A program made the position numbers and the translations under genes. Below the pieces are notes generated by a model. That model saw only the letters and a list, made by a program, of their open reading frames with translations, did no database searches and was not told where the DNA came from. A DNA stretch of 64,000 bases from Methanosarcina vacuolata Z-761. GTDB taxonomy: Archaea; Halobacteriota; Methanosarcinia; Methanosarcinales; Methanosarcinaceae. The stretch lies in the NCBI RefSeq assembly GCF_000969905.1, contig NZ_CP009520.1:1-64000 (forward strand). Reading direction: 5' to 3'. Shown in pieces: positions 49,814-58,831 of the stretch (the first letter of the stretch is position 1; every line of letters starts with the position of its first letter).

Positions 49814-50284
49814 TTATCCATAGATCTGCTGTGCCAGATAGGTCTGGATACCTATCTGTCCAATCTGGTCGAGCTGGGCTTCTAACCAGTCGACGTGTTC
49901 TTCTTCTTCCTTCAGGATAGATTCGAGAAGGTTTTTAGTGTTGTTATCTCCCAACTCCGTCGCCAGGCGAATGCTTTCATTATAACCTTTGACGGCCCCT
50001 AATTCAGCCTCAAGATCATGCTCATGCATCTTCGGCACATGGGAACCAATGGTTATTTCGTTCAGTTTGCTGACTATGGGCTTTCCTTCCAGGAAGAGGA
50101 TACGTTCGATTAGTTTTTCAGCGTGTTTCATCTCGGCAATGGCTCGCTGCTCGATTGCCTCGCCCAGTAGTTTGTAGTTCCAGTTTTCGCACATCTCAGC
50201 ATGAACAAAGTACTGGTTGATAGCAGTCAGTTCCTCGGCCAAACGAGCGTTTAGACTCTCGATAATCTTTTCATCTCCTTTCAC
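49814..50284 (-). CDS. bfr: Bacterioferritin
   Basis: This 156-residue protein stores iron and detoxifies it. All ferroxidase ligands are at canonical positions: E18, E51, H54, E94, E127 and H130. Met52, the haem ligand of bacterioferritin, is present (EMKH), so this is a haem-binding member rather than plain ferritin. The start is a GTG at 50284, after an AGGGGGG site. An AT-rich dyad (aattataa/ttataatt) lies 25-50 bp upstream and could be an operator for a metal-responsive repressor. Confidence 0.95.
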   Translation of the reverse strand: MKGDEKIIESLNARLAEELTAINQYFVHAEMCENWNYKLLGEAIEQRAIAEMKHAEKLIERILFLEGKPIVSKLNEITIGSHVPKMHEHDLEAELGAVKGYNESIRLATELGDNNTKNLLESILKEEEEHVDWLEAQLDQIGQIGIQTYLAQQIYG

Positions 50285-50304
50285 AAATAAACCCCCTATG
50301 CAAA

Positions 50305-50335
50305 AGAAATTATAATTTTCACAATTTATAATTAT
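50305..50335. promoter_or_regulatory. AT-rich dyad upstream of bfr
   Basis: aattataa and ttataatt are separated by about 9 bases close to the expected promoter of bfr. A repressor site is possible, but in such AT-rich DNA chance is also likely. Confidence 0.35.
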
Positions 50336-50577
50336 AGTTTATGAATATTTTTATGTACCCACCAATTCCTGAAAGTGTTGAAGTTTTTCATTGGGGAAAC
50401 AATGTTGTTGAGCCTGGTTTTTGGGCTTTTCGACCACAGAAACCGTCTCAAATTCTGAGTAATAGCAACCAACTACCATCGAAATCAATGTTAAATTTTA
50501 GCGAATCCGGAATATTATAAAAATCGTCTAAAATTGTTAAATATCATGAAGTCTTTAATTATTGTGGGGAATATATT

Positions 50578-50964
50578 ATGAGTGATGAAAATAAAACGAG
50601 TCAAGATAACGAGAGTAGGTTCAGGTATAGACTTGGTAAGTGGCTTCTGAATAGAAATGAATGCGTCTTCATGAGTGTAATAGATCAGAACAGGGACGAT
50701 AAATCTATACACAAGCACTTAATTGGATCAATTAATAATTGGGTAAACAAAAAGGAAGAATTTGCAACACAGGAAATGGTTTCTGAGATATGCGAGTTTA
50801 TTAAAAGCGAAAATGAAGACCTTTACTACCGTTTAATGGAAAAATGCGCTCTAAAAGGAATAAATGTAGGTGAAGGTATATTTGAAGCACTGAGCATGTG
50901 CAAGTGTGAAGAAGCAGTAACTAATCCCCAATGTGGTATAACTGACGACGCATCTGGTGTGTGA
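50578..50964 (+). CDS. Hypothetical protein, 128 residues
   Basis: This soluble, mixed-charge protein has no domain that I recognise. It contains an aromatic-basic start (RFRYRLGKWLLNRNE), an acidic helical middle (EEFATQEMVSEICEFIKSENEDLYYRLMEKCA) and a Cys-containing end (SMCKCEEAVTNPQCG) in which three Cys could bind metal. The start follows a gtgggga site. It stands alone between bfr and the Yip1 gene. Codon use looks like a real gene. Confidence 0.65.
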   Translation: MSDENKTSQDNESRFRYRLGKWLLNRNECVFMSVIDQNRDDKSIHKHLIGSINNWVNKKEEFATQEMVSEICEFIKSENEDLYYRLMEKCALKGINVGEGIFEALSMCKCEEAVTNPQCGITDDASGV

Positions 50965-51192
50965 GATCTCCAGTCTGCTTTCTGATTTTCGTGAACATTC
51001 AATGCAATGCTATTTGTGCTGTATTAGTGATCCAGGTTCGTGTTCGGTGGGGGTCTCTATATTATGTGCCTCTACCGTTACGGGCTTATAATGAAATTTC
51101 TCTTAATTTTACTGAGATCAAAGGATCTTATCAGAACATTTTAATAAATTCATCTAAATAATAATTAAATCTATACTTATTGGGGGTAACTC

Positions 51193-51825
51193 ATGGGTTA
51201 TATCGAAACCTGGAAAGAGGTAATGCAAAGTCCGTCTGACTTTTACAGAGAAATGCCTAAGACCGGAGGGTATACTGATCCGCTTACCTTTGCAGCAATC
51301 AGTTTCATCATATACGCGTTTTTAGCCGCACTTTTAACCGTACTCTTTGGCCCTGGAATGTATATGGGCTGGATGCACGGTGGAACGTATGGTGGGATGT
51401 ACGAGGGTATGTTCGGTAGTTCGAGAGGGCTTGGCTTTTTCACGATACTTATGACTGTGATCATAACACCTATTACAGGTATTATTTCTATCTTTATCGA
51501 AGCTGCAATACTCTATGTTATTTATAAAATACTTGGAGGAACGGGAAGTTACGAAGGCACTGTAAGATTCATTTCTTATGCAACTGCTGTACTGGTACTT
51601 TCCTGGATTCCTATTATCGGCTGGATTGCCGGAATTTACGGGATATATCTCTATATTGTGGGCGGAATATATGTCCATGATATAAGCATGGCAAGGTCCG
51701 TAATAGCTATACTGCTACCAACTTTACTTATAATCCTGTTTATGGCCATATTCATGGCATGGATATTTGCTTTCTCAGGATTATCTCTCTTGGGGTTCTT
51801 TTCTACGGGGGTTATCCTTTTATAA
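51193..51825 (+). CDS. Yip1 family membrane protein
   Basis: This 210-residue protein has an N-terminal WKEVMQSPSDFYREMPKTGGYTDPLTFA segment, typical of Yip1/YIPF-like proteins, and five hydrophobic segments, at about 30-50, 85-115, 125-145, 150-165 and 175-205. A methionine- and glycine-rich loop (MYMGWMHGGTYGGMYEGMFG) follows the first segment. In eukaryotes Yip1 proteins act in membrane traffic; the archaeal role is unknown. The start follows TTGGGGGT. Confidence 0.82.
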   Translation: MGYIETWKEVMQSPSDFYREMPKTGGYTDPLTFAAISFIIYAFLAALLTVLFGPGMYMGWMHGGTYGGMYEGMFGSSRGLGFFTILMTVIITPITGIISIFIEAAILYVIYKILGGTGSYEGTVRFISYATAVLVLSWIPIIGWIAGIYGIYLYIVGGIYVHDISMARSVIAILLPTLLIILFMAIFMAWIFAFSGLSLLGFFSTGVILL

Positions 51826-51889
51826 GAACGACTCCCTCTACTTTTTAGTTACGTTCTCTGTAAAAATTTAAAAACCGATTGCCTCGAGC

Positions 51890-51905
51890 TAAATATTTAT
51901 ATATT
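51890..51905 (+). promoter_or_regulatory. TATA-like box upstream of tRNA-Cys
   Basis: aaatatttatatatta lies about 50 bp before the first tRNA-Cys gene, with no other candidate closer. The second copy has no obvious box of its own. Confidence 0.5.
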
Positions 51906-51952
51906 AGAAATTACTTTAATTGAAGCTACACGAGCAATACGTGATCAAGAAT

Positions 51953-52024
51953 GCCAAGATGGCGGAGCGGCTACGCAATCGCCTGCAGAGCGATTCCATT
52001 CCGGTTCGAATCCGGATCTTGGCT
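51953..52024 (+). tRNA. tRNA-Cys (GCA), copy 1
   Basis: The acceptor stem gccaaga/tcttggc, the anticodon arm atcgc-ctgcaga-gcgat with GCA in the loop, the T arm ccgg-ttcgaat-ccgg and discriminator U73 are all visible. CCA is not encoded. U73 and GCA are the known cysteine identity elements. Confidence 0.95.
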
Positions 52025-52084
52025 TCTTACTTAAACAATTTATTGCTCTAAATTTTTAAAGTATTCCAAACGAATTTGCATAAT

Positions 52085-52156
52085 GCCAAGATGGCGGAGC
52101 GGCTACGCAATCGCCTGCAGAGCGATTCCATTCCGGTTCGAATCCGGATCTTGGCT
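52085..52156 (+). tRNA. tRNA-Cys (GCA), copy 2
   Basis: It is identical over 72 nt to copy 1, 60 bp downstream. It probably shares the upstream promoter. Methanosarcina makes Cys-tRNA both through CysRS and through SepRS/SepCysS, so extra tRNA-Cys genes are of interest. Confidence 0.95.
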
Positions 52157-52310
52157 TTCCTTTAAAAACCAATCTTTTTTCCAGAACTTTTAATTCCCTG
52201 AGAACTTTTAATTTCCTGATTCTCACGACTTTTATGTAATTTAGAGCTTACTTTGATCCAGGTTCAATTCCGAACCTTAATTTTATATTAGAGAATACTG
52301 ATTTTTGAGC

Positions 52311-52925
52311 ATGGACATTGATGAACTCATGAAGAGGCTCTTTGAACTTTATCCTGAAGCTTCTAACGATGCCTTTAAAGATCCTTTTTTTGCGCTAATT
52401 TCCACTGTGATGTCCCACAGAACCCGGGATGATGTGACCTATCCAGCGGCTAGCAAGCTTTTTGAGAAATTTTCTACGCCTGAAGAAATGGTGAGAGCTG
52501 ATGTTAGCGAGATTGAAATTCTTATAAAAGATGTGGGCTTTTATAGAGTTAAAGCCGGAAGAATAAAGGAAATTTCCAGACTTCTTCTAGAGAAATATGA
52601 TGGCAGGGTTCCTGACGATATGGAAGCTCTTCTTGAACTGCCTGGAGTTGGCAGGAAGACTGCTAACTGCGTGCTTGCGCATGCCTTCCTTAAGGATGCC
52701 CTTGCCGTGGATACTCATGTTCACAGGATTTCTAACAGGCTTGGTCTGGTAGAGACAAAAGCTCCTGAAGAAACTGAAATCGAATTAAAAAAGATCTTTC
52801 CACAAAAATATTGGAGACATATAAATCTCCTGCTTGTAAAATTAGGGCAGAATACCTGCCGGCCCATTTCTCCCAGGTGCAAAACATGCGCTCTTGATGA
52901 TATCTGTCCTAAAATTCTCCTTTAA
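52311..52925 (+). CDS. nth: Endonuclease III
   Basis: This 204-residue DNA glycosylase/AP lyase removes oxidised pyrimidines. The helix-hairpin-helix is LPGVGRKTA, with catalytic Lys116, followed by AVDTHVHR, with the conserved Asp134. The [4Fe-4S] cluster cysteines are 183, 190, 193 and 199 (C-x6-C-x2-C-x5-C). Length and motifs match the family fully. The ATG at 52311 is preferred to a TTG two codons upstream. It lies just after the tRNA-Cys pair; no operon partner is clear. Confidence 0.95.
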   Translation: MDIDELMKRLFELYPEASNDAFKDPFFALISTVMSHRTRDDVTYPAASKLFEKFSTPEEMVRADVSEIEILIKDVGFYRVKAGRIKEISRLLLEKYDGRVPDDMEALLELPGVGRKTANCVLAHAFLKDALAVDTHVHRISNRLGLVETKAPEETEIELKKIFPQKYWRHINLLLVKLGQNTCRPISPRCKTCALDDICPKILL

Positions 52926-53212
52926 TAGGGAGTTTTCTGTGGTCCCGGAAATTTCGAAGTCAAACTCCAATATGGCTCCGAAAACTTCAAAGTCAAACTC
53001 CAAAATCGAACTCCGTGCCTCTCTTTGGCTCTATCAGGCTGCGGAAAAAACCTGCGAGGCGATACGAGATTATTTATATAAGGCTGGCATTTAGCAGGCA
53101 AAAGGGTTATTCGTATCCTTAGTTAATAGTAAAATATTTCCATGTACACGGCTATCCATACCGTTATCAATACTCAGTATCATATAATTTATCACATTTT
53201 ACGAGGTCAAAT

Positions 53213-54391
53213 ATGTTTCAAATAGGAGAAGCTTTAATGGGGCAGGGTGCAGAACTTGCCCATGTTGATTTGATGATTGGAGACAAGGGAGGACCCGTAG
53301 GTCAAGCTTTTGCAAACGGCCTGACCCAGCTTTCAGTCGGCCATACTCCACTCCTGTCCGTTATCAGGCCCAATTTGCCTCCAAAGCCTTCAACTCTAAT
53401 TATTCCGAAGGTTACGGTAAAAAATATGGATCAGGCAGGAAAAATTTTCGGACCTGCTCAGTCAGCCGTTGCAAAGGCAGTAGCAGACTCAGTTGAAGAA
53501 GGCGTAATCTCAAAGGATCAGGTTGAAGAAATTGTCATTGTAGCCAGTGTTTTTATTCATCCTGATGCCCAGGATTACAACAAGATATACAGGTATAATT
53601 ACGGAGCCACAAAACTTGCAATCAAGCGTGCTCTCAAAGGCTTCCCGGACATAGACACTGTTCTGGAGGAAAGCAACAAGTCTACCCATGCTATCATGGG
53701 ATTCAAGGTTATAAGGCTCTGGGACCCTCCCTATCTGCAGGTTGCTTTTGACAATCCTGACATCCAATTTGTGCAGTCTGCCATCTCCCAGATTCCTAAA
53801 AGTGATCACGTTATTATCGAAGCAGGTACACCTCTTATCAAACGCTATGGTATGGATGTCATTTCAAAGATCAGACAGGTAAGGCCTGATGCCTTCATAG
53901 TAGCTGACCTGAAGACTCTGGACACCGGAAACCTTGAAGCAAGAATGGTTGCTGATGCTGCAGGAGATGCTATTGTAGTCTCTGCCCTTGCTCCTATCAA
54001 CACTATTGACAAGCTTATCGAGGAAGCTCATAAGACAGGCATCTATGCAGTCATGGACACGCTTAATCAGCAAGATCCAATTTCTGTCTTAAAACAGCTT
54101 AAGGTCATGCCTGATGTCATTGAACTCCACCGTGGAATCGACATTGAGGCCACTGAACATGCATGGGGCAATATTGCTGAGATCAAAAAGATTGCTCCAA
54201 AAACTCTGGTTGCTGTTGCAGGCGGGGTCCGTCTGGACAAGGTGCCTGTGGCTCTCAGTCAGGGTGCTGACATTCTTGTTGTGGGCCGTGCGATTACTAA
54301 CGCAAAAGACGTCAGGGAAGTTGCTGAGCAGTTTATCAACAGCCTTAATAAACCGGAAATTGACCAATTCAGGATCATGACTGACTTCTAA
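53213..54391 (+). CDS. fae-hps: Formaldehyde-activating enzyme fused to hexulose-phosphate synthase
   Basis: This 392-residue bifunctional protein has two parts. The N-terminal Fae part (about 1-160) has the catalytic His17 in [14 protein letters not shown] and condenses formaldehyde with tetrahydromethanopterin. The C-terminal Hps part (about 165-392) is a TIM barrel with [19 protein letters not shown] and [10 protein letters not shown], and interconverts hexulose-6-phosphate with ribulose-5-phosphate plus formaldehyde. In methanogens the fusion supplies pentose phosphate and safely passes on the formaldehyde. The start follows GAGGT. tpiA lies downstream, after a repeat array. Confidence 0.96.
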   Translation: MFQIGEALMGQGAELAHVDLMIGDKGGPVGQAFANGLTQLSVGHTPLLSVIRPNLPPKPSTLIIPKVTVKNMDQAGKIFGPAQSAVAKAVADSVEEGVISKDQVEEIVIVASVFIHPDAQDYNKIYRYNYGATKLAIKRALKGFPDIDTVLEESNKSTHAIMGFKVIRLWDPPYLQVAFDNPDIQFVQSAISQIPKSDHVIIEAGTPLIKRYGMDVISKIRQVRPDAFIVADLKTLDTGNLEARMVADAAGDAIVVSALAPINTIDKLIEEAHKTGIYAVMDTLNQQDPISVLKQLKVMPDVIELHRGIDIEATEHAWGNIAEIKKIAPKTLVAVAGGVRLDKVPVALSQGADILVVGRAITNAKDVREVAEQFINSLNKPEIDQFRIMTDF

Positions 54392-54393
54392 GC

Positions 54394-54490
54394 AGGTTTA
54401 GGAATTTTCCATAAAAAGGTTTAGGAATTTTCCATAAAAAGGTTTAGGAATTTTCCATAAAAAGGTTTCAGAATTTCCCGAAAAAGGTTG
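54394..54490. repeat. 23-bp tandem repeat, 3-4 copies
   Basis: The unit ggtttaggaattttccataa plus aaa repeats three times exactly, then once with changes (gtttcagaatttcccgaaaa). It lies between fae-hps and tpiA. Confidence 0.9.
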
Positions 54491-54617
54491 CTGAAAACCT
54501 ACTGCTAAAAACTTACCGCTAAAGGGGAAAACCATGCAGTGATTTCGGCAGAAACCTTTAGAGAAAGCGTTGAAATTCGCGCTTTCCATTCTTTTTACTT
54601 TTCAAGAGGGGATTTTT

Positions 54618-55286
54618 TTGGGTTTACCATTCATTGTATTGAACTATAAGACTTATTTGCAGGGTACTGGTCAGGGAGCAGTGGAAATTGCAAAGGCCTG
54701 TAAAGCCGTATCCGAAGAGTCAGGTATCGAGATAGCAGTAGCTCCGCAGCTTCCGGATATTTACAGGGTAGCTTCGGAAGTTGAGCTTCCGGTCTTTTCA
54801 CAGCATCTGGATGGAATAGGAGCAGGAAGCTTCACAGGCCATGTTTTTGGAAAATCCATAAAAGAGGCAGGTGCTGTAGGGACTCTGATCAACCACTCTG
54901 AAAAGCGTCTGACCCTTGCAGAGATCGAGGCATCGTTAAAGGCTGCAAAGGAATTCGGACTCAGGTCAATTATCTGCACTAATAATGTCCCGACAACTGC
55001 AGCAGCAGCAGCTCTGGGTCCGGATTATGTTGCAATCGAGCCCCCCGAACTTATAGGGAGCGGAATCCCCGTTTCAAAAGCTGACCCCGAAGTTGTTAGC
55101 GGTTCGGTTGAGGCAGTTGCAAAAATTGATCCCAGGGTAAAGGTACTCTGCGGAGCCGGGATTTCCAAAGGTGAAGATCTCAGGGCAGCCCTTGACCTTG
55201 GTTCTCAAGGCGTGCTTCTGGCATCTGGAATTGTGAAAGCCGCAGACCCAAAAGCCGCACTTGAAGACCTTATCCGTCTGGTTTAA
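54618..55286 (+). CDS. tpiA: Triosephosphate isomerase
   Basis: This 222-residue archaeal-type TIM interconverts DHAP and G3P. Catalytic elements: LNYKTY with Asn9 and Lys11, INHSEKR with the His, and VAIEPPELIG with the Glu; the phosphate loop is GAGISKG. The start is a TTG at 54618, with an aagagggga site upstream; that gives the standard archaeal length of 222, whereas an ATG 16 codons upstream gives an unusual hydrophobic extension. Its 3' end overlaps the convergent HEAT-repeat gene by 4 bp. Confidence 0.92.
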   Translation: MGLPFIVLNYKTYLQGTGQGAVEIAKACKAVSEESGIEIAVAPQLPDIYRVASEVELPVFSQHLDGIGAGSFTGHVFGKSIKEAGAVGTLINHSEKRLTLAEIEASLKAAKEFGLRSIICTNNVPTTAAAAALGPDYVAIEPPELIGSGIPVSKADPEVVSGSVEAVAKIDPRVKVLCGAGISKGEDLRAALDLGSQGVLLASGIVKAADPKAALEDLIRLV

Positions 55287-58159
55287 GTTTTGTTTTCTTG
55301 AATTTCAGGTTGAGCTTTGGTATTTGCATTTAAGTACTTGGTGAGAGGTTTTACCGCTCTTTCATCTCCAATGTCAATTAGCAGGAACACGGAGTTCTCC
55401 CTGATATTCTTGTTTTCACTACTCAGGCCTCTTATTAGAGGTTTCACTGCTTCTTCTTTTCTATCAATAAGGATCTTTGAAGCGCAGTTTCTTACTTCTT
55501 TGTTATTATCTCCCAAAGCTCTGACAAGAGTTTCAGTTGCTTTTTCATCTTTTATCTCTCCTAAAGCAGTAACAGCAGAGAGCCGAATTCTGGAGTTATT
55601 ATCCTCAAGAGCCTTCTCAAGAGTTCCAACTGCTTTTGGATCGTTTATTTTTCCCAGAGCTTCTAAAGCAGCGCATCTGAGTGTTTCATTTCCATCTACT
55701 GCAGCACTATTGAGCACACCCACAGCTGTGGCATTACCTATATTTCCAAGAGCCCATGCTGAAGCGGTTCTCACATTTTCGTCTCCATCTTGCAGTGTCA
55801 CAGTTAAAGATTTCACTGCTTTTTGGTCCCCTATTGCCCCCAGAGCCAGAGCTGCATTTTGCCTTACTTCGGGATCTTCATCGGATAGTATCTGGGTCAG
55901 GGATTTAACTGCCTTCGGGCTTCCAATTTCTCCCAGAGCAAGGGCTGCACAACTTTTTACGGAATCGTTTTCGTTTAAAGCCATGATAAGAGGGGCTACT
56001 GCCCTTTGATCCCCGATTTTTCCGAGGGAAATGGCACTGCACTCTTTCACATTGTCGTATTTATCCGTTTTCAGGGCAATTGATAAGGGTTCCACTGCCT
56101 TTTTGTTTCCAATTTCTCCAAGAGAAAAGGCTGCACAGGCTTTTGTCTCATTGCAGTCTTTGACCAGTATTTCAATAAGAGGCTCGATAGAACTTTCTTT
56201 TCTCATTCCTCCCAGTGCAAGTATAGAGCTGACTCTCACATAACTCTCTTCATGTTTTAATGCATCTAAGAGTTTCTCCGGCGCTTTTTTATCTTTAGGA
56301 TTAACTCCGGAAGCCTCTTCGTATTTTTTTATGTTTTGAGGGTCTGCTTTCAGTGCATTGATGAGGGGTTTTGTTTCTGAGTTCCCAACATCTTCAAAGG
56401 CGTTTGCCACTTCCTTCCGGAAGTTCAGGTCTTTTTCTTCTACAGCCTTCTGGAGAGTCTGGTCTACTTTTTCGTCACCTTTTTTTTCAGTAAGTTCAGC
56501 AGAAGTTTCTGTTTTTTCCTTGAAAAGTTCCTCAAGTTCTGGAACGGCTCTCTTGTCTCCCATTTCAATGAGTGAAAAAACAATATATTTTCTAACAGTC
56601 TTATTCTGGTTCTCAAGAGATTTTATCATATAAGGGACTGCGGGTTCTCCTATTTCTACAAGAGCTCTGGCACAGCTCAATCTTGTTTCTTCATTTTCAG
56701 CCGAGAGATTTTGAATGAGAGGTTTTATTGCTCTTTTATCTCCTATATTTCCAAGAGCCCAGGCGGCCGTACTGCTTGTATATGCATCATCATCTGAAAG
56801 GGCTTCTATAAGGGGCTTAACTGCTGGTTTTCCGATTTCAACAAGAATATCACCAGCATATTGCTTGACATTCTTATTTTTATCCTTTAATGCCTGAATA
56901 ATCGGTTTAGTGTTTCTATCTCCCGTTTCTTCAAGCGTTTTTACAGTTATATTTCTGACTTTTTGGTCAGGGTCTTTTAACTGCTGGACGAGAGCTCCTA
57001 TTGATTCTTCTTCTCCTAATTTTCCAAGAGATTCCACGACAAGACTCCTTACTTCAGGATCTTCATCTGAAAGAGCACTTATCAGGGCTTTTTCGGCTCT
57101 CTGATCCCCAATCTCTCCCAATTCAACAGCGGCAGTACAGCGGATTTCCTTATCTTCACTCGAAAGGGCCTTAATCAGGGCTTCTGTTGCTCTCTCTTCC
57201 CGGAGTTCTCCAAGAGCGACAATGGCTTTCTTTCTTGTTTCTCTATCTTCGTCATTCAATGCTTTTATCAGGGGTTCAGTTGCTTTTTTATCCCCTATTT
57301 TTCCAAGGGCTTCCACAGCATTCCTTCGAACTTTTTCGTCCTTCTCTGAAAGTGCCTGAATCAGAGACTCTTCAGCTTTTTCTCCTCCAAGTTTCCCCAG
57401 AGCTTCTGCTGCATTGGACCTTACCTCACTGTTATTATCTTCGAGACTCAGGCAGAGTGCCTCAACAATTTCCTCATTTTCGACTTTTCCTGAGAATAAG
57501 GTTCCTCCCCAGTCATCTTCCTCTGAAGAAGAACCTGTCTTTTCAATTTCCCCAAGAGCCCAGGCTGAATTGGAGCGCACTCTTTCATCTTCGTCTGAAA
57601 GTGCCTGGATTAGTTGTTTTTCTGCTCTCTGGCTTCTTGCATTACCAAGAGCTAGAGCTGCACTGCTTCTAACCTTCGGGTCTTCGTCATTCAAAAGCTT
57701 TATTATGGCTTTTTCTGCTTTTTGCCCACCAATATTTCCAAGAGCCAGAGCTGCTTCACATCTTATTTCCGGGTTTTCAGAGTCAATAACTTCTATAAGA
57801 GGATCTACAGCTTTTTCTCCCATTTCTTCCAGAGCGAATCTGGCTTCCTTTCTGGAGTCTATATTGTCATTTCCTAATGCCTTTATCAGAGGCTCTATAG
57901 CCTGTTGAGTTTCTGACTCATTCGTATCTAACATGGTTGTTTCATTGGAGTTTTCATTGTTGCTTTCGCTGATCCCGGAAGCAGCTCCAACCAGTGTTAG
58001 TGTGGGAGGTTCTATAGCCTGTTGAGTTTCTGACTCATTTATATCTAAGATGGTTGTTTCATTGGGGTTTTCTTTGTTGCTTTCGCTGATTCCGGCAGCA
58101 ACTCCAACCAGTGTCAGTGTGAGTAGTAACAGTAAGATTTTAGGCACTGAATGATTCAT
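55283..58159 (-). CDS. Exported HEAT-repeat (PBS-lyase type) protein
   Basis: This 958-residue protein consists of about 27 HEAT repeats of 31 residues, with the pattern A(V/I)xPLIxALxDxDxxVRxxAAxALGxIGD. It begins with a signal peptide (MNHSVPKILLLLLTLTLVGVAAG). The end of that signal peptide and the following acidic linker are duplicated once: about residues 14-51 and 53-90 are near-identical. It therefore probably lies outside the membrane as a long binding scaffold. Partners are unknown. The irregular segment at about 530-600 (EKTETSAELTEKKGDEKV) breaks the repeats. Confidence 0.88.
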   Translation of the reverse strand: MNHSVPKILLLLLTLTLVGVAAGISESNKENPNETTILDINESETQQAIEPPTLTLVGAASGISESNNENSNETTMLDTNESETQQAIEPLIKALGNDNIDSRKEARFALEEMGEKAVDPLIEVIDSENPEIRCEAALALGNIGGQKAEKAIIKLLNDEDPKVRSSAALALGNARSQRAEKQLIQALSDEDERVRSNSAWALGEIEKTGSSSEEDDWGGTLFSGKVENEEIVEALCLSLEDNNSEVRSNAAEALGKLGGEKAEESLIQALSEKDEKVRRNAVEALGKIGDKKATEPLIKALNDEDRETRKKAIVALGELREERATEALIKALSSEDKEIRCTAAVELGEIGDQRAEKALISALSDEDPEVRSLVVESLGKLGEEESIGALVQQLKDPDQKVRNITVKTLEETGDRNTKPIIQALKDKNKNVKQYAGDILVEIGKPAVKPLIEALSDDDAYTSSTAAWALGNIGDKRAIKPLIQNLSAENEETRLSCARALVEIGEPAVPYMIKSLENQNKTVRKYIVFSLIEMGDKRAVPELEELFKEKTETSAELTEKKGDEKVDQTLQKAVEEKDLNFRKEVANAFEDVGNSETKPLINALKADPQNIKKYEEASGVNPKDKKAPEKLLDALKHEESYVRVSSILALGGMRKESSIEPLIEILVKDCNETKACAAFSLGEIGNKKAVEPLSIALKTDKYDNVKECSAISLGKIGDQRAVAPLIMALNENDSVKSCAALALGEIGSPKAVKSLTQILSDEDPEVRQNAALALGAIGDQKAVKSLTVTLQDGDENVRTASAWALGNIGNATAVGVLNSAAVDGNETLRCAALEALGKINDPKAVGTLEKALEDNNSRIRLSAVTALGEIKDEKATETLVRALGDNNKEVRNCASKILIDRKEEAVKPLIRGLSSENKNIRENSVFLLIDIGDERAVKPLTKYLNANTKAQPEIQENKT
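57890..58120 (-). repeat. Duplicated signal-peptide/linker segment of the HEAT-repeat gene
   Basis: Two in-frame copies of about 114 bp lie next to each other, coding for TLTLVG(V)AxGISESNxEN and the ESETQQAIEP end. The second copy carries a hydrophobic stretch that resembles a second signal-peptide core. Confidence 0.85.
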
Positions 58160-58831
58160 ATTTTATACCGTTTCCGTAAATTCAATGTCAGTTTGATTTT
58201 GAAGTTTAGAGCCTTAAGTTTTGTAGATATTTTCTGAAATAATGAATCTAGCTTAACGTTAAATGAATATCCTGATACATTTTTGGTATATATTTAGTTT
58301 CTTGCAATTGATTTATGTAAATTTTTGCAAAACAAATTTTCAGAAATTTACATTCTTACCAGGGGACGGTGCTTGATGAGGGATATGCTTGGGTGATGAA
58401 AATTGATGCATCGAAGGAATTATGAGAAATTTTAAAAATCTCCATAGGGTATTCATTAATCTAATTTTTACTTTACTATTTATTACTAAAAAAATCATTA
58501 ATTATTACCGTATGTTATGAAAAAATACTTTTCAAGAATCCACGCCGGAAAATCTATCCTTAAACATTCGATAGCAATACGCTGCCGGCAATTAGTTTCA
58601 GCTTCCAGAAAGCGTCTTCCGGGGAGCACTTTTGAGAGCTTCTCAATTCCATGACTGCTATAAATGTCTTTTAGCATTTTCCAGGTTTTTACCTTTTTTC
58701 AAAGATTGAAAAATGTCAGGCAATTAACGGTAGCAGGAAACTTCATCAGGAGTTAAAAATCATCTTATCCATACGGAATCGCGAAGAGCCCTAATATAGT
58801 GCATAAGAATAGTGTCGCAGTTTATAAAAAT
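58160..58831. other. Intergenic region, no gene seen
   Basis: This AT-rich region lies between the HEAT-repeat gene start and the DP1 stop. It presumably contains the promoter of the HEAT-repeat gene. No repeat, RNA or gene is recognised. Confidence 0.5.

Noticed and set aside
52255-52280. T-arm-like word (aggttcaattccgaacct) as a third tRNA
   Set aside because: No acceptor stem, anticodon arm or D arm around it.
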